From Lepidodermella squamata (taxonomy: Eukaryota > Gastrotricha): a stretch of DNA of 64,000 nucleotides. The notes beneath the pieces are model-generated. The model did not search any database. It was not told the DNA's origin and saw nothing but the letters and a program-made list of their open reading frames with translations. A program made the position numbers and the translations under genes. Positions within the stretch are counted from its first letter, which is position 1. Each line of letters opens with the position of its first letter. The stretch is from positions 2,728,001 through 2,792,000 of the forward strand of contig JBLDXI010000015.1 of NCBI GenBank assembly GCA_047495785.1, in the 5' to 3' direction. This document shows, piece by piece, positions 9,993 to 20,973 of this stretch.

Positions 9993-12243
9993 CTATAGGG
10001 AATAGCCGTAATAGTGGACATGATGCCATTTGCCGGTGCAACTGTCGTGAAAGGCAGGGTAAAAGCCATTTTTGCCCTTGGGGCAGAATCTGCATTCCTT
10101 CGAGGCTTTGCTCCCGCACTGTAGGCACACGCGAGTTGACTTTGGCGCGATAGAGGTCAGCTCGTGGTACGGCTTTTCTTCAGTTCGAGTCGCCGGTTTT
10201 GGCTTGAATTGATCAGCGATCACATCCCATTTCTCGCCAATGAGGCATTTGATCACGGCGAGTCGAAAATCTTCAAGCGTTATTTTGATGCCGGTGTTGA
10301 ACTTGTAGATCTCGTAAGCGTTCAACAAGATGTACTCGAGAGTGCGAAAGTACACCTTTCGGTACCATTTCAGCGACTTCCTCAGAAATTCGTAATAAGA
10401 TACCTGCAAATGACGTAATAAAAATTAAAACCGAAAAAAACTGAATCGAATGAATCGATGGATAATGACAGCATCAAAACGAAACCAATGGAAATTCAAC
10501 AAACCTTTTGGTCATTTTTATCCACTCCATTCATCAGAATGTTGTAGATGAGGACGTGCAGCGGCTTAGGAAGCCGATCTTGGGGAGGGCGACGTGCTTG
10601 GCGCGTGTTTTTCGCTTTCGGCCCGTTTTTAGACGCGCCTTTCCCGGTCTGATCCGGCAACTTGCGTTTGCGCGCGGCAGCGGCCGGTCCCGGCTTTTTC
10701 CTTGAATCAACTCGGCTAGGCGCCTCTTACTCGCCGCATTCCGAGCCTGAAGATGACCCATCCTCATCGCTGCTCTTATCGTCTTCCACAATCTCGTCAT
10801 CAGATGAGTCTGCACCCGCTTCAAACGAAGATGAGCTTTCGTCGGCCTGGTGACCCGCAAAATTCGGTTCGATAACCGCCTCTTCTTGCAGCGGTTCGAA
10901 GCTGGCGTTCGCTGAATTTTCGTCGCCCGCAACGTTGATATGCGACTCGTCGGCGTTGGTCGACAGGTACTTCTCGATAGAAGCTGTTTTGCGACTGGTG
11001 GGTGGGTTGGCCCATACTGGCGGAAATTCAGTTGATAGCATCAAAACATCGCGCTTGTCCTTCCATTTGGAAACATAAACAGGGCCGCTTCTCAGCCACA
11101 CCATTTCATTGCGCTGGAGTTTATGTTGTACAACAAGTTCAGGATTTCCCTTTCGCTTGGGATTCAGAGTGCCTATTCAATATAAAATGTTGACGTAAAT
11201 TTGTGTGATAGGTTGAGATTTCAACCTCAACAACCGATCTGGTGTGACCAGGGCCGGCTATGATTCCGTCTTGCTCGCACGAAGACGCTGTGTAAACATG
11301 AAAGCGTAACGCGATACCGGTTTCAGATTCACACAACATGTAGATCTGCGATGAAAAAAAAAGAAATAATCGGCGAATAAAATTCCAGCGAGTCAACATC
11401 GCTTTTTGGTATTTTTGGCAAATTAGCTAGGATTTCCAAGTCAAAAATAAAATTCGCGAATTTCGTTTTCTGGCGAAATCATTTTTTTCATTTTACGACA
11501 TTTCTAAGCAAATTATTTACCTTGATTCCAAATTTATGGCGCTTGTTTTTTATGTAAACTTTGAACCCGAGGCGCCCGCGGAACAACAGGTTTTGCTCAT
11601 CGATTGAGAGGTACCTGTGCGGCGAATAGATCGATCGCATGCGATCTTGAAAGTGGTTGAGAATAGGCCGGATCTGTTGATTAGAAAAAAAATAGATTAA
11701 ATTAAAAAACAAACGAAAAGTCTTCAAAAAATGTTCAACGAGTAAAAAAATCGAGAATATATTTTTATAATCTACCTTCCAGAGCCTGTCGTTGGGTTCG
11801 AGCTGCTCTTTCAAGTCGTTATTCACAAAATGAAGGCAGGATAAAATCAGCAAAAATCGATCACGAGACATGAGCGTGGCGAACGATGGAGTTGCGGTTA
11901 GCGGCTCCGTTGACCAATATTTGTTGAACGTTGACTTTTGGACTAATGTCATCAGCAGACAAATTCCAGTCCAAACTCTGAATTCCTCTGGAACCAGATT
12001 TTTCCAAGCCAAAATTCGAGCATTGGGCAGAGTGTTTGCTTCTATCTTCTTTTCGGCCTGGTCGTTGGTTTCTTCGCAAATCATTTTCACCATCACTTCG
12101 TCGAAAATGAGCTTGAATACGCCATACGGGTCCAGTTGAGAATCAGGTTGAACGAGAAGCCGCCGCGTACCAAGAAACTCGAATACCAACGGCGGCTCTA
12201 ATAACTGATCTATCCAGTCGTCGTCGTCGACGACGTCAGACAT
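9993..12243 (-). pseudogene. piggyBac-type transposase with several introns
   Basis: Read on the minus strand, the likely start is at 12243 (MSDVVDDDDWIDQLL). DDE_Tnp_1_7 hallmarks appear in order: RLWK joined by an intron to IRPILNHFQDRM, YLSIDEQNLLFRGR (first catalytic Asp), RHKFGIK, a second intron, IYMLCESETG, TLNPKRKGNPELVV, KWKDKRDVLMLST, VLIYNILMNGVDKNDQK (third catalytic Asp), KSLKWYRKVYF, and a C-terminal Cys/His zinc-binding region (CLQCGSKASKECRFC). The segment that should carry the second catalytic Asp (D-N-x-Y/F-T-S, between SVVE and TLNPKR) is missing, replaced by a short intron-like stretch. A long acidic/Ser insertion and one in-frame TAA (about 10727) lie between LST and VLIYN. 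Multiple spliceosomal introns are unusual for a mobile piggyBac. It is either a decaying copy or a host-captured derivative that has lost transposase activity. Confidence 0.75.
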
Positions 12244-13120
12244 TACAAATAATTTGGTAGCTAAAGGATGATAAATGATAAGATTATGTGATGAGGCATA
12301 TTTTGCTATTTCTGTCAATAAAAAAATGCCAAATTTATCTTCAAGTTTTGATTTTTCCCCGACGGAATCCCCTCTATAATTTGATACAGGTTCATTCCAA
12401 GCACAAATCTGGTTGGTTTCTTTGCAAATTCTATTCCTTCAAGGGTCGAATCAACTAGGATGAGGCTGTCGATACAAAAAACGTGAAATTTTTCTCAGCT
12501 GCCGCGCCAAAAAATCTGAAGACGAAATTAAATACCGTATTTTTTCACTTATCCTGCTGGAAATACCGGAGTATGTTGGCTTTCGGGGCTCACCTTTACA
12601 TACCAAATGTCTTGGAAAATAACTATTTTTAAGAATTCCTAAGATATTGCGGTTGGACATAATATAATTCTAAGTTCGAAAACAGTTCTAAGACCTAATC
12701 AACACCTAGATTGAGGAAATCGAATCAGCGGTAGAGTAGAATTTAGGTTCCGCTGGTCGTCGTGATTTTCATGGGTTGAAAAAGCTTTATGTTGTTACGA
12801 AAATCAGAGGCTGTTGAAAATTGGCGCGCGCAACTCGGAGAATGAGACGAGCAACGCTGCTCGCGCGTTTCGATCTCGCCCGTTATTGTGAACCACTCAG
12901 CTATTATTTCAAAATATGCGCAACAATGGAGCGCGCGTTATGTTGGCACTTGACTCCACTTGACTACACCTGGCTAAACAAGCGATAAATATCAGATAAT
13001 TGTCACCCAGCACACACACAAAACGGTGCAAGTCTGCAAAACAGCTAGAAATATAAAACAGCAACGAGAAAAATGCCAAGATGTTAATTTCAAAATATCT
13101 CTGTAAATGACTGGAAAAAA
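12244..13120. other. Interval with GCGCGC-rich repeat, no supported gene
   Basis: A 69-codon minus-strand ORF (12451-12660) may be 5' flank of the piggyBac gene but has no recognised motif. The 12820-12935 part has the GCGCGC words seen at many places in the window. Confidence 0.35.
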
Positions 13121-13816
13121 CTAGGGAAACACTGTTGCAAGGACTTGAAAAACAAACAACGGCGGTGCAGGGGCCGCGGGGTGAAAAGGCGGTGGTGGAG
13201 GCGGCAGTGCGACTTCAACTTGAGGGACAGCAACAGCAACAGCGGCATTCGGTACCACAGGCGCAGGGCCAGCTGCTTCTTGAGGCGGAGCTGCAGCCGC
13301 AGCAGCCACTTGAACTTGCGGCTGAGCCTCGCGTTGTTGCTGCTCGACGACGGCTTCTACCCGACACGGTTCGACTTGCTCGCGGCACGGCGGACACGGT
13401 GGGGGCGGCGGCGGCGGCCTTGGAGGTGGCGCCTCAATGTTGACTGCTGACGCCCGAGGTCTCTTGAAGCACCAAAGCCAGAGGCAGAACAATGCTACAG
13501 CAGCGACGAGAATGTAGACAGCCAGAGCTGAAATACTGGCGGCAAGCGCGATCAGACTGTTAACATCGGCGATCGTTGAGACCGGAGTTGATGGCGATGT
13601 TGGCCAAAAACTCGACGGTGCTCGCGTAATTGTCGGCCTGCTTGCCGGTGGTGAGGTCGCTGTCATAGTCGTAGTCGCAGTCGCAGCCGTGGTCGTGGTC
13701 GCAGTCGTGGTCGTGGTTGGAAGCTGGGTTTTACCGGTATCGAGGTTCTTTTTATCTTTTTTTCCTCGCTTTTCTGCTGATTTTCCGCAGGAAAATTCAT
13801 CTGATTTCTCTTGCAT
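13121..13816 (-). CDS. Thr-rich/Pro-rich single-pass membrane protein
   Basis: An uninterrupted 231-codon frame. Its order is a short charged N-terminus with one Cys, a Thr/Ala/Ser/Pro mucin-like stretch (about residues 33-80), one hydrophobic segment (about 85-112, LAVYILVAAVALFCLWLW) followed by basic KRPRA, and a C-terminal half of polyproline runs, Cys-Pro-Pro-Cys, Gln-rich and Ala/Val-rich blocks. There is no signal peptide in this frame, so upstream exons may be missing or the start may be internal. The stalk-membrane-tail layout recalls the cysteine-rich membrane proteins of this window, but no ectodomain is seen. Low-complexity composition limits certainty. The GC-rich opposite strand also carries long open frames, which I take as shadows. 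Confidence 0.55.
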   Translation of the reverse strand: MQEKSDEFSCGKSAEKRGKKDKKNLDTGKTQLPTTTTTATTTTAATATTTMTATSPPASRPTITRAPSSFWPTSPSTPVSTIADVNSLIALAASISALAVYILVAAVALFCLWLWCFKRPRASAVNIEAPPPRPPPPPPPCPPCREQVEPCRVEAVVEQQQREAQPQVQVAAAAAAPPQEAAGPAPVVPNAAVAVAVPQVEVALPPPPPPFHPAAPAPPLFVFQVLATVFP

Positions 13817-14412
13817 TATTATTTCTGAGTGAATGCTCGTCTCATCTATTTATCCGGTCGAAACAAGGAATCGCTGCGAAATATTTCTTTGGCGAGTACA
13901 TGATCGCCATTTTTTTGAGGTGGATTTTTATGACACAATTAGCCTATTTCGGGCGCATTATTTTTCCGGCTTGGAACATTCTGAAAAGCTTATGGAAAGT
14001 ACTGAAATTTTGGTGGGCATATTTACCTGCGATTGGAGATGTCGTAGCTAAAGCAACACCGAAACCCACACGCCGCGGCAAAAAAAACTAGTTACATTTG
14101 TGGCGTTTGAATTTTTTTTATGCCATCTCGATGTTATGTTGTCCTGTTATGGTCGTGCGTTTCACGTTTCAATAAATCGCTAAAACTCTTGTAATTGCAA
14201 AAACCAGCGTTCGATGGGAAAATTAAACCAGCATACTTGAGAATGATTGATACTAAAATGAAAATTTCGCATTTTTATAAATTCGGCCTGAATTCTTCTC
14301 AAAAAGCTGAGTTGATTCACCCAAATATCAACGCTGATCAAACTAGCTCTCATTTGTTTTTCCATCAATAAATTTACAAAATATTGAGAATTTTGCATTT
14401 TTTATTTTAGAA

Positions 14413-14601
14413 ATGGCTTCAAATAATATATTTCATAAATTCCTCGGCTCGAAAGTTGGCGAATATCACCGCAGAGCTCTCGAGCTGGCGAAACAGCGCA
14501 CTAAATCGGTATCGGAATCAGAAGAAAGCGTATCGGAAGAAAGCGCATCGGATCAAAGCGAATCGGATCAAAGCGAATCACCACCAAACAATTACGTGTG
14601 A
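14413..14601 (+). CDS. Small Ser/Glu-repeat protein (62 aa)
   Basis: The start codon sits 2 nt after a strong acceptor-like tract (TTTTTTATTTTAG, ending 14410), as for trans-spliced mRNAs. The C-terminal half is a short repeat of S-E-S-E-E / D-Q-S-E-S units. The stop and the sequence after it (from about 14590) belong to a repeat also present inverted near 56.8 kb. The last codons may therefore derive from an inserted repeat. No function is recognised and it may not be a gene. Confidence 0.3.
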   Translation: MASNNIFHKFLGSKVGEYHRRALELAKQRTKSVSESEESVSEESASDQSESDQSESPPNNYV

Positions 14602-14870
14602 TGAAAATTTGTCGTCTGAATTTTCGTTAACGCGCGCGCTCACAAGTTGCTAGTGCATGCGCGCGTTACTTTAAATGCACGTAAAAAATTTTTGCTTTAC
14701 ATTTTTCGAGCGAGAACACCATATTCAATCAATTTCAAATTTAATGAATTTCATAAAAACCGCCGGTAAATTCGAAATTTATCCTTTATCATTCATTGAG
14801 AGTGTGGCCGACCAATCAGAGTGCGCGCGTGGAGGAAACTTAGGCGGGCCTGAAAATGCTTTTCGAAATT
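14590..14870 (+). repeat. Dispersed repeat, copy A
   Basis: This matches the 56.58-56.96 kb region over most of its length. Shared words are ACGTGTGATGAAAATTTGTC, GTTAACGCGCGCGCTCACAA, TTTGCTTTACATTTTTCGAG and GGAGGAAACTTAGGCGGGCC. At 56.6 kb the unit forms a large inverted structure; here it is in one orientation. Confidence 0.65.
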
Positions 14871-15089
14871 CTATTTCTTATAAATAAGCCTCAATTCTCT
14901 CGATTTCCCTGCCTAAAACCTATTTAGGTCTCGTTACTTATCAGGGTCAGTTAATGAGTAATTATAAAGCTTAGGTAGCCGATATCGATTACCAGTATCG
15001 ATTTGAAAAATCAGTGATTTTTACCATTTCGGCAATCTGAAAAAATGGATGCATGACATAACTGAGAAAACAAAGTATAGGTTTGATAG

Positions 15090-15750
15090 GAGCTCGTCGT
15101 TATCGACACGAAGCAGAGTAAAATCGTGGAATATGACCCCTTAATTTTCGTGAATTTTCTTTTCGTTTTTTTCTCGATTTGTTTTACTTGTGCTAATATT
15201 TTTCCAATTTTTTCAAATTTTCTAGGAGCAGCTCAAACAAGACGTTGTAGTATTTTACCAAGAATTCAGCGAGCTATCATGGACGAAGGCCGATGCCTAT
15301 CTGCTGATGAACGTTGAACCAAGATCGCTGCCCAAGATCGCCACTACAATGCAGGTGTACGCGAGTTATTTGATGCTGCGAAAGTCTTTCGAATCAATCA
15401 GATTCGTCTCTGAATGGTTGACGTACGCTCAAGATGAACGCATCATGAATGACGAGCCGAGTAGGTTCAGGCCAGATCTGCCGAATTTCAATCCAGTGAA
15501 TAACCGGCACGACCAAACTGTGTTGAGTTTGCTGTCGAAGAAATGGAATCTAACCGATTGGCCGAGCCCTGAGTGGAACGATGTCTCGCGGTCTCAGAAT
15601 GGCAGCGATGTCGATGGCATTACAGCTGTCAGTAGCTTTAATCCTTTGAACGTTGCTGAGCTGAAAAAACTTGGCCTTGTGATACCGACGCGTAAAATCA
15701 TCAAAAAGGATATCACTGTTAACCTTGGCATCATTGAACTTCCTGTATAA
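15090..15750 (+). CDS. C-terminal part of a glycosyltransferase-like protein
   Basis: Two exons, 15090-15149 and 15226-15750 (76-nt GT-AG intron), both in frame. The protein reads LVVIDTKQSKIVEYDPLIFE, then YQEFSELSWTKADAYLLMN, KIATTMQVYASYLMLRKS, FVSEWLTYAQDERIMND and NRHDQTVLSLLSKKW, ending in NLGIIELPV. The His-Asp-Gln-x-x-x-S-L-L pattern and the preceding WL-x-Y-x-x-D pattern resemble a family of putative GT-A glycosyltransferases of animals and microbes. I recall the pattern but cannot verify it. N-terminal exons with a nucleotide-sugar site are not found upstream, so this is a partial gene or a 5'-truncated copy. AATAAA lies at 15798-15803. Its 3' end is repeated near 28.3 and 47.5 kb. 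Confidence 0.5.
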
Positions 15751-16114
15751 AATGCATCACTTGAGTTTCTTCGTTTTGATACAGCTTAGCGTTATTCAAT
15801 AAAACAGAATTTAAAACTCTGAATCTTTGTTTCTGGCTATACTTGATGGCTCCTATTACAAAGTCTTAACATAAAAATGTAATAGGATCGAAAATGAACG
15901 ACTACCAAAAAGTTAATTTTGTTAAAATTTGTTCAAGTTTTTAGTCGCCCGAGAAAAAATACACTAAATAAAATCTTCAATACAAACGAAGATTATCGCC
16001 AGTTTTCCCCGTGATTTAGCGTCCTTGATATACTTAGTTCAAAGAAGATAACAATCTCTTTAAATGGGAAATGATAACATCAAAAATAAGAACATGAAAT
16101 CCGATCATTGAAAA

Positions 16115-16200
16115 TTTTGCGGCTGCAGAGAATCGAACCCGAGTTGCCCGCAAATCAGTTTTTGCATGAAAAACGCTGAACTCTGCGTCTATCATTTTTA
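16115..16200 (-). repeat. tRNA-related (SINE-like) sequence
   Basis: The minus strand contains GGGTTCGATTCTC, a good RNA polymerase III B-box, about 50 nt after TAGACGCAGAGTTC, which could be an A-box. Acceptor-stem pairing is not convincing, so I call it tRNA-derived rather than a functional tRNA. Confidence 0.35.
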
Positions 16201-16277
16201 CTTGTGACGCAAATATAACGAATCCTGCTAAGAAGGAAACATCAGCCCCATTAGAAAGGGTAAGTATTCCAATTTCC

Positions 16278-16515
16278 AAAAACGATGCACCACCAGGAGT
16301 CGAACTAAGAATGTTGGAATAAAAAGCCACGTTTTTGATCCACTACGCCACCAGTTGAAGAAATCGGGCTGGGAAAATATTTACATCCATATTGTTGCCA
16401 ATCGGATCCACTGATAGAAACTCCTAATTGCCATGAATTGGTGGCGTAGTGGATCAAAAACGTGGCTTTTTATTCCAACATTCTTAGTTCGACTCCTGGT
16501 GGTGCATCGTTTTTT
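16278..16515. repeat. Near-perfect foldback of a tRNA-like unit
   Basis: The left arm (16278-16354) is the reverse complement of the right arm (16440-16515) over about 75 nt with essentially no mismatch. The loop is about 85 nt. The unit contains TGGCGTAGTGGATC (A-box-like) and TTAGTTCGACTCCTGG (B-box-like), spaced as in a tRNA gene. The T-stem pairs poorly, so it is probably a tRNA-derived SINE in inverted duplicate. Confidence 0.7.
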
Positions 16516-18369
16516 AACTCTCATTTCTAAGCGAGCATTTTTTTACACGACCGCCCGACCACAACGACTGCGCGACCGCGCGACCAAGACCAGAAAAAAA
16601 TAGATGGACTTTGACCTTAGTCATGTGACTGCAAAGTCGCCCTATAAGCAGCTATTGAAAATGCCACATCTTTAATCGCCTGATTGTGGAGGGATAATTT
16701 CATTCAATTGCTCATGTAGCTGTTCGCAACCATTAATTTTTCAGGGAATCTCAGCTTGTCCAGTGGCAATTCGAAAGTCATTGGACCGGTCATGGTTTCT
16801 TTTTTGCCGAAGTTCAAGATTCATAAACTCATAAACTCATAAACCTGAATTTTCATCAAACCAGCTTGAGCTTTCTCTTGGATCTAATCGCTGATCGCTG
16901 ATCTTATGAAACGAATTCTTTGCTTACTCATCCCGATATTTCTTTGTTCACGACATCAGTCACGACAGCATCAGTTAATTTCAAAAATATGGGCCGAAAT
17001 GATACAAGCACAGAGTAAAAGACTAAGCAATATTGATTGCTGGCGAAGACGACGCTAAATAGCATGAATTCATTTCAAGTCAGAGAAAAATTGTGGCAAC
17101 AAAATAATCAGAGTACACAAGATTTTCCTTAGTTCCAGGGCGAAAGATTGATGTGAAAAAAATTTAATTGAGGAAAAAAACACAAGTCGCACGCAGGATT
17201 TCCAAGCGTCGCCATGGCAACAGGGCTAAAAATAGTAACAAAACCCAAAATTATAGCCCTAGTTTAGGTGTTGAATCGCTGCCCGCAAATTATATCAGCG
17301 GGTGTCAAAAAAATCAAGTATTAAGCTGTAATTTTCCCGTAATTTTTGGAGGATGATGTTTATTTTTAATTAATTTTTGAAATAATTGCAATACTGTGTA
17401 TTTGACTGCGAAAAAGCATAACAGGAAGCACGCGCGAGTGTCATATCTTCAGTATTGTTTTATCTATGATTTTTATCACCGATGTCTTGAAATGACAAAA
17501 TTATTGTTTGAGGCTTCTATGTGGATTTAAGGCTTGGTGGTTTCGGCCTGAAGGTTATAATCGACGCTGTATCTGTATCTGTAGTTACTGTATACCTGAT
17601 ACTTGCTACTTGCAGTATTTTCCCTCGAAAATGTCCGCCAAAGCCAGCGGTAAATCCCGGTTTACAGCCGCCTATTGTCGACTGACTTGAGTCGTATCTC
17701 TTGCATCACGTGCGGCGGGATGGGCTCTTTCACGGGTAGTGGGACAGGGTAATAGGAATTTTGAAGCTTTAGTAAGATTTCCAGCTGGCTTCGCCTTTTA
17801 TCCAAACGATTTTGTGATGTTTCCCCTCAACCCATCAACCTTCTAACTGGAAAACTGAATAATTCGCCGAAAATTCGGCCCCTTTGTAAACGTTCATTTG
17901 AAATTTATTGTTGATACTGCGAGCAAAAGCTTTTGCTATTTACCCCTCAAATTACGGCAAGCTTTGAAACGCGCCACGCGCAGTCATTAGCTATCGCGAG
18001 ATTCTGAAGAAAAACAATGACAAGCGCGTTTATCTTGATTCGGAAATGATTGCTCGTAAATAGGACTCTCATAACAAGTTACATATCATCATGGCGGATA
18101 GCAAGCGGGACCTCCGCCCTCGCCTCCGCCATGATAATAACAGTAGCGCCCCACTCTTCACCGCTGCGGAAACAACTGGGACAAAGATACTATTTCCATT
18201 TAAAGTTGTTTACAAATTTGACATTATCAGTGAGATAAAACTTTCGAGGCCCGCTTTGTGCGCCCGCGGTAAAGCCGCTATAGTAATAAGTATGTAAAAC
18301 TGCCCGCTTTGTAAATCCCAAAACGGAAACCTCAGAAAATATTCGGTCTTCAAACCATTATAAAAACCG

Positions 18370-18600
18370 CTGCAATTTCTTAAAACCCGACTTTCCGGCA
18401 GAGGTCTGTCTATTTGCCAGGAATCTCCAACACGAAAAACAACTTGCCAACATCTTGGCAAGAAGAGTTGTTAAGAACTTGGCGGATCTTAGCGATGACT
18501 TGACAAGAAAGCCTTCAATCTTGTCCGGTACTTGACAGGATCTGGCCAAGTTTCTTGTCGAGATTGGCCAAGAGTGACTCGTCAAGATTCGCCACGATTC
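18370..18600. repeat. TCTTGCCAAG-type short repeats, block 1
   Basis: About 230 bp of interspersed CTTGCCAA, CTTGGCAAG, CTTGTCAAG and TTGGCCAAG words in both orientations. A second block of the same words is at 20530-20640. There is no coding signal. The 16.5-19.2 kb stretch otherwise has no gene I can support. Confidence 0.5.
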
Positions 18601-19218
18601 GTCAAGAAACGTGAACTATACCTATAGGATACCTATACCTATATCAATATCCATTTACTCCAGCGATTAGAGTCTCATCTCAGACATTTCATAAAGGTTT
18701 ATAGCCCTGAAAAATTAACAAAAATTAAAAGACAGCTGCAAAGTGAAAAGTGTATTTTGGCGAATTTATTTTATTTATTCACATTTCGAGATAAGTCGAG
18801 TCGAAAAAATACCTCAAAATGACGGAGATATCGCGTTTAGAAATTTAGAGACAATTTTTTCTCATTTTGAGAAAAACGTAAAATTAAAAACTTGCGCACA
18901 ACAAATAATTATTTGCGCAAGTTTTTAACGTCATTATCTCCGGATTTCTCAATCCTATTTCTATAAGTTTTACACCGTTCGAAAGAGCGAAACAATGCGC
19001 TTTTAACACCAGCATTCAATTGGAATATCAACCAAAAATGGCGACGTAACATATTTTTTGGTGCTCTTATTTAAATTCGAATTCCAGGGTATAATTACCA
19101 CTGACATTGATCGGCGAAATGCCGAAAAGTCGTTTGAGCTTTCAATGTGCACAAATTTTAATGTCTGCATCGTAATCAATTCGTAACAAAATATAGGAAA
19201 AAATCGCAAATTATTGCT

Positions 19219-19814
19219 TTAACCCTCTAAGGCCGGCAGCTACTTAGTTTATACAACTTGAGTATACTCAAATGAAAAAAATCTTGTATCTTGAGAATGA
19301 TGAGCAGCCACCAGACCAAACTTTTCATGAATCATCTCTTCATCCATCTGAGACATTATACCAATGAACTGACCGATTTACGCAAGCCTTTGTTGCTTAA
19401 CACCTGTTCAAATCTGATAATTGCCCATTTCGATCAAAAGTGTCATTTTTTCCCGAAGCAAGCAAAAAAACCTATATTTTTCGGCCAATTCATGAGGGGC
19501 GTCAATAAATAGAAACCCGTATTGGCACTAGTTTTAACATTTTAAACCAAACTGAGTGGATTTTGCTGGCACCCATCGAGTCAAATGGCTTAAATTCCTG
19601 ATTGAGTATATACATAAAGCATCAGACCGCGTGATTTGCGCGCTCACCTGTGTTACGTAATAAACGCGGCGAGTATGCGGTTTTCGGAATTGGGGAGCCC
19701 AGATGGCTCTCTAAAACTGTGCCAAACCGTTAGTCCGGCAAAATTCGGAGGTATGAGAATTTAAGGTGAGAAGTCGTAGTTTGAGTATACACGCTCCCGG
19801 CCTTAGAGGGTTAA
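19219..19814. mobile_element. Non-autonomous piggyBac element with TTAA duplications
   Basis: A 14-bp terminal inverted repeat CCCTCTAAGGCCGG (19223-19236) matches CCGGCCTTAGAGGG (19797-19810). Both are bounded by TTAA at 19219-19222 and 19811-19814. TTAA target duplication and a terminal 5'-CCC are the signature of piggyBac. Inside, GAGTATAC words lie near both ends. The internal 73-codon frame (19291-19512) has no recognised transposase motif. A piggyBac transposase gene lies about 7 kb upstream, but I see no copies of these termini flanking it. Confidence 0.85.
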
Positions 19815-20529
19815 AGATAAATGCAAATTTGAGGTGGATCCATAGGTCCTTTGAAGTTGGGGATGCGAAATTCGGAATCAACGAATCAACCTAACCAGAG
19901 CGGCCTTGGTTGACCCTGAGACTTGTTTTTCTGGTAGTTGAAAATAATTGAAAAATCGCTAAGATACACTTTCCACTTTGCAGTTGTCAAAAAACTTCGA
20001 CAATTGTGACGGCACCAGGATACAAACCTTGCCCGCGAACCCAGCCACTCCCACGCAACCCTGCCTCGCCATCTACTGCGCCACATGTGCTGAGTTTAGC
20101 CCCTACGTATACTATTTTTTTCTGAATATCTCTAGATTTCTCACTCGAATTTAATACACTCGAATGTTGGTGCTTCACGAGTGCTTCAGGGGTCAAAACT
20201 GGTCCTCATCTCAAATCCACTTTCACTCGAGTTAGTACACTTGGGACAATAGCTATAATAATAGGTTAATCCTACAGCATGCTTCTCAGTTTTAGCTGTA
20301 AGATAAAGGCTGGGATTACCATGATAGTGGTCTAGCAAGCATGGGCAATCCCTGGGTGAAATCAGGATATTCACTGATCACAAAGGCCTATATACCTAAT
20401 ATAACAAATTATAAATAATAGATATCTAAATATGGCTGAAAATTTCATACATTTTTGCCAAGTCCGGTAAAATAAAGTAAAATATAGGAATTACGTTGAA
20501 TCAGCGAAGCCGGATACTTTCTAATCTTT

Positions 20530-20640
20530 ACTAATCTTGTCAAGATCTTAGCTAGGTTCTTAACTTCGACTTGCCAAGAATCGCTAGGACACCATGGCAA
20601 GATCTTAGCAAGTCGTCTTGTCAAGAATCGCGTGGGATTT
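20530..20640. repeat. TCTTGCCAAG-type short repeats, block 2
   Basis: It contains CTTGTCAAGATCTTAGC, CTTGCCAAGAATCGC and GGCAAGATCTTAGCAAG, matching the word set of 18.37-18.60 kb. Function is unknown; it may be part of a dispersed repeat. Confidence 0.45.
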
Positions 20641-20973
20641 TCGTCTTGGGTATAGTGTTATCACGAGCACTTTATATATCCGATTCTTCGCTTTCACCAC
20701 AATATACTTGCTGCTTTCGTGACTTTTATTTCTTCAATTAAAATTCAAAATTAGGCAATAAATTAATCTAATTTTATTTTGTTTGCTATTTTTCTCATAG
20801 ACTCAAATCTTAGAGAAGTACTTCTGTTCTCTATGACTTAAATAAAGTGGCGTAAACTTTTTTGCTTGTTCCTAATTAGCCTTTAGCCATCAGCTAATGT
20901 TAGGCTGGTTAGTTGCAGTATTCCGAGTGGGAATCCGCCATCAGCTCTATCTTTGGCGGTAAAAACGTGCCCG

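Noticed and set aside
13135-13450. Long plus-strand frames opposite the Thr/Pro-rich membrane protein
   Set aside because: They are Gln/Arg-rich readings of GC-rich repeat sequence on the antisense strand of a frame that has a clear membrane segment.
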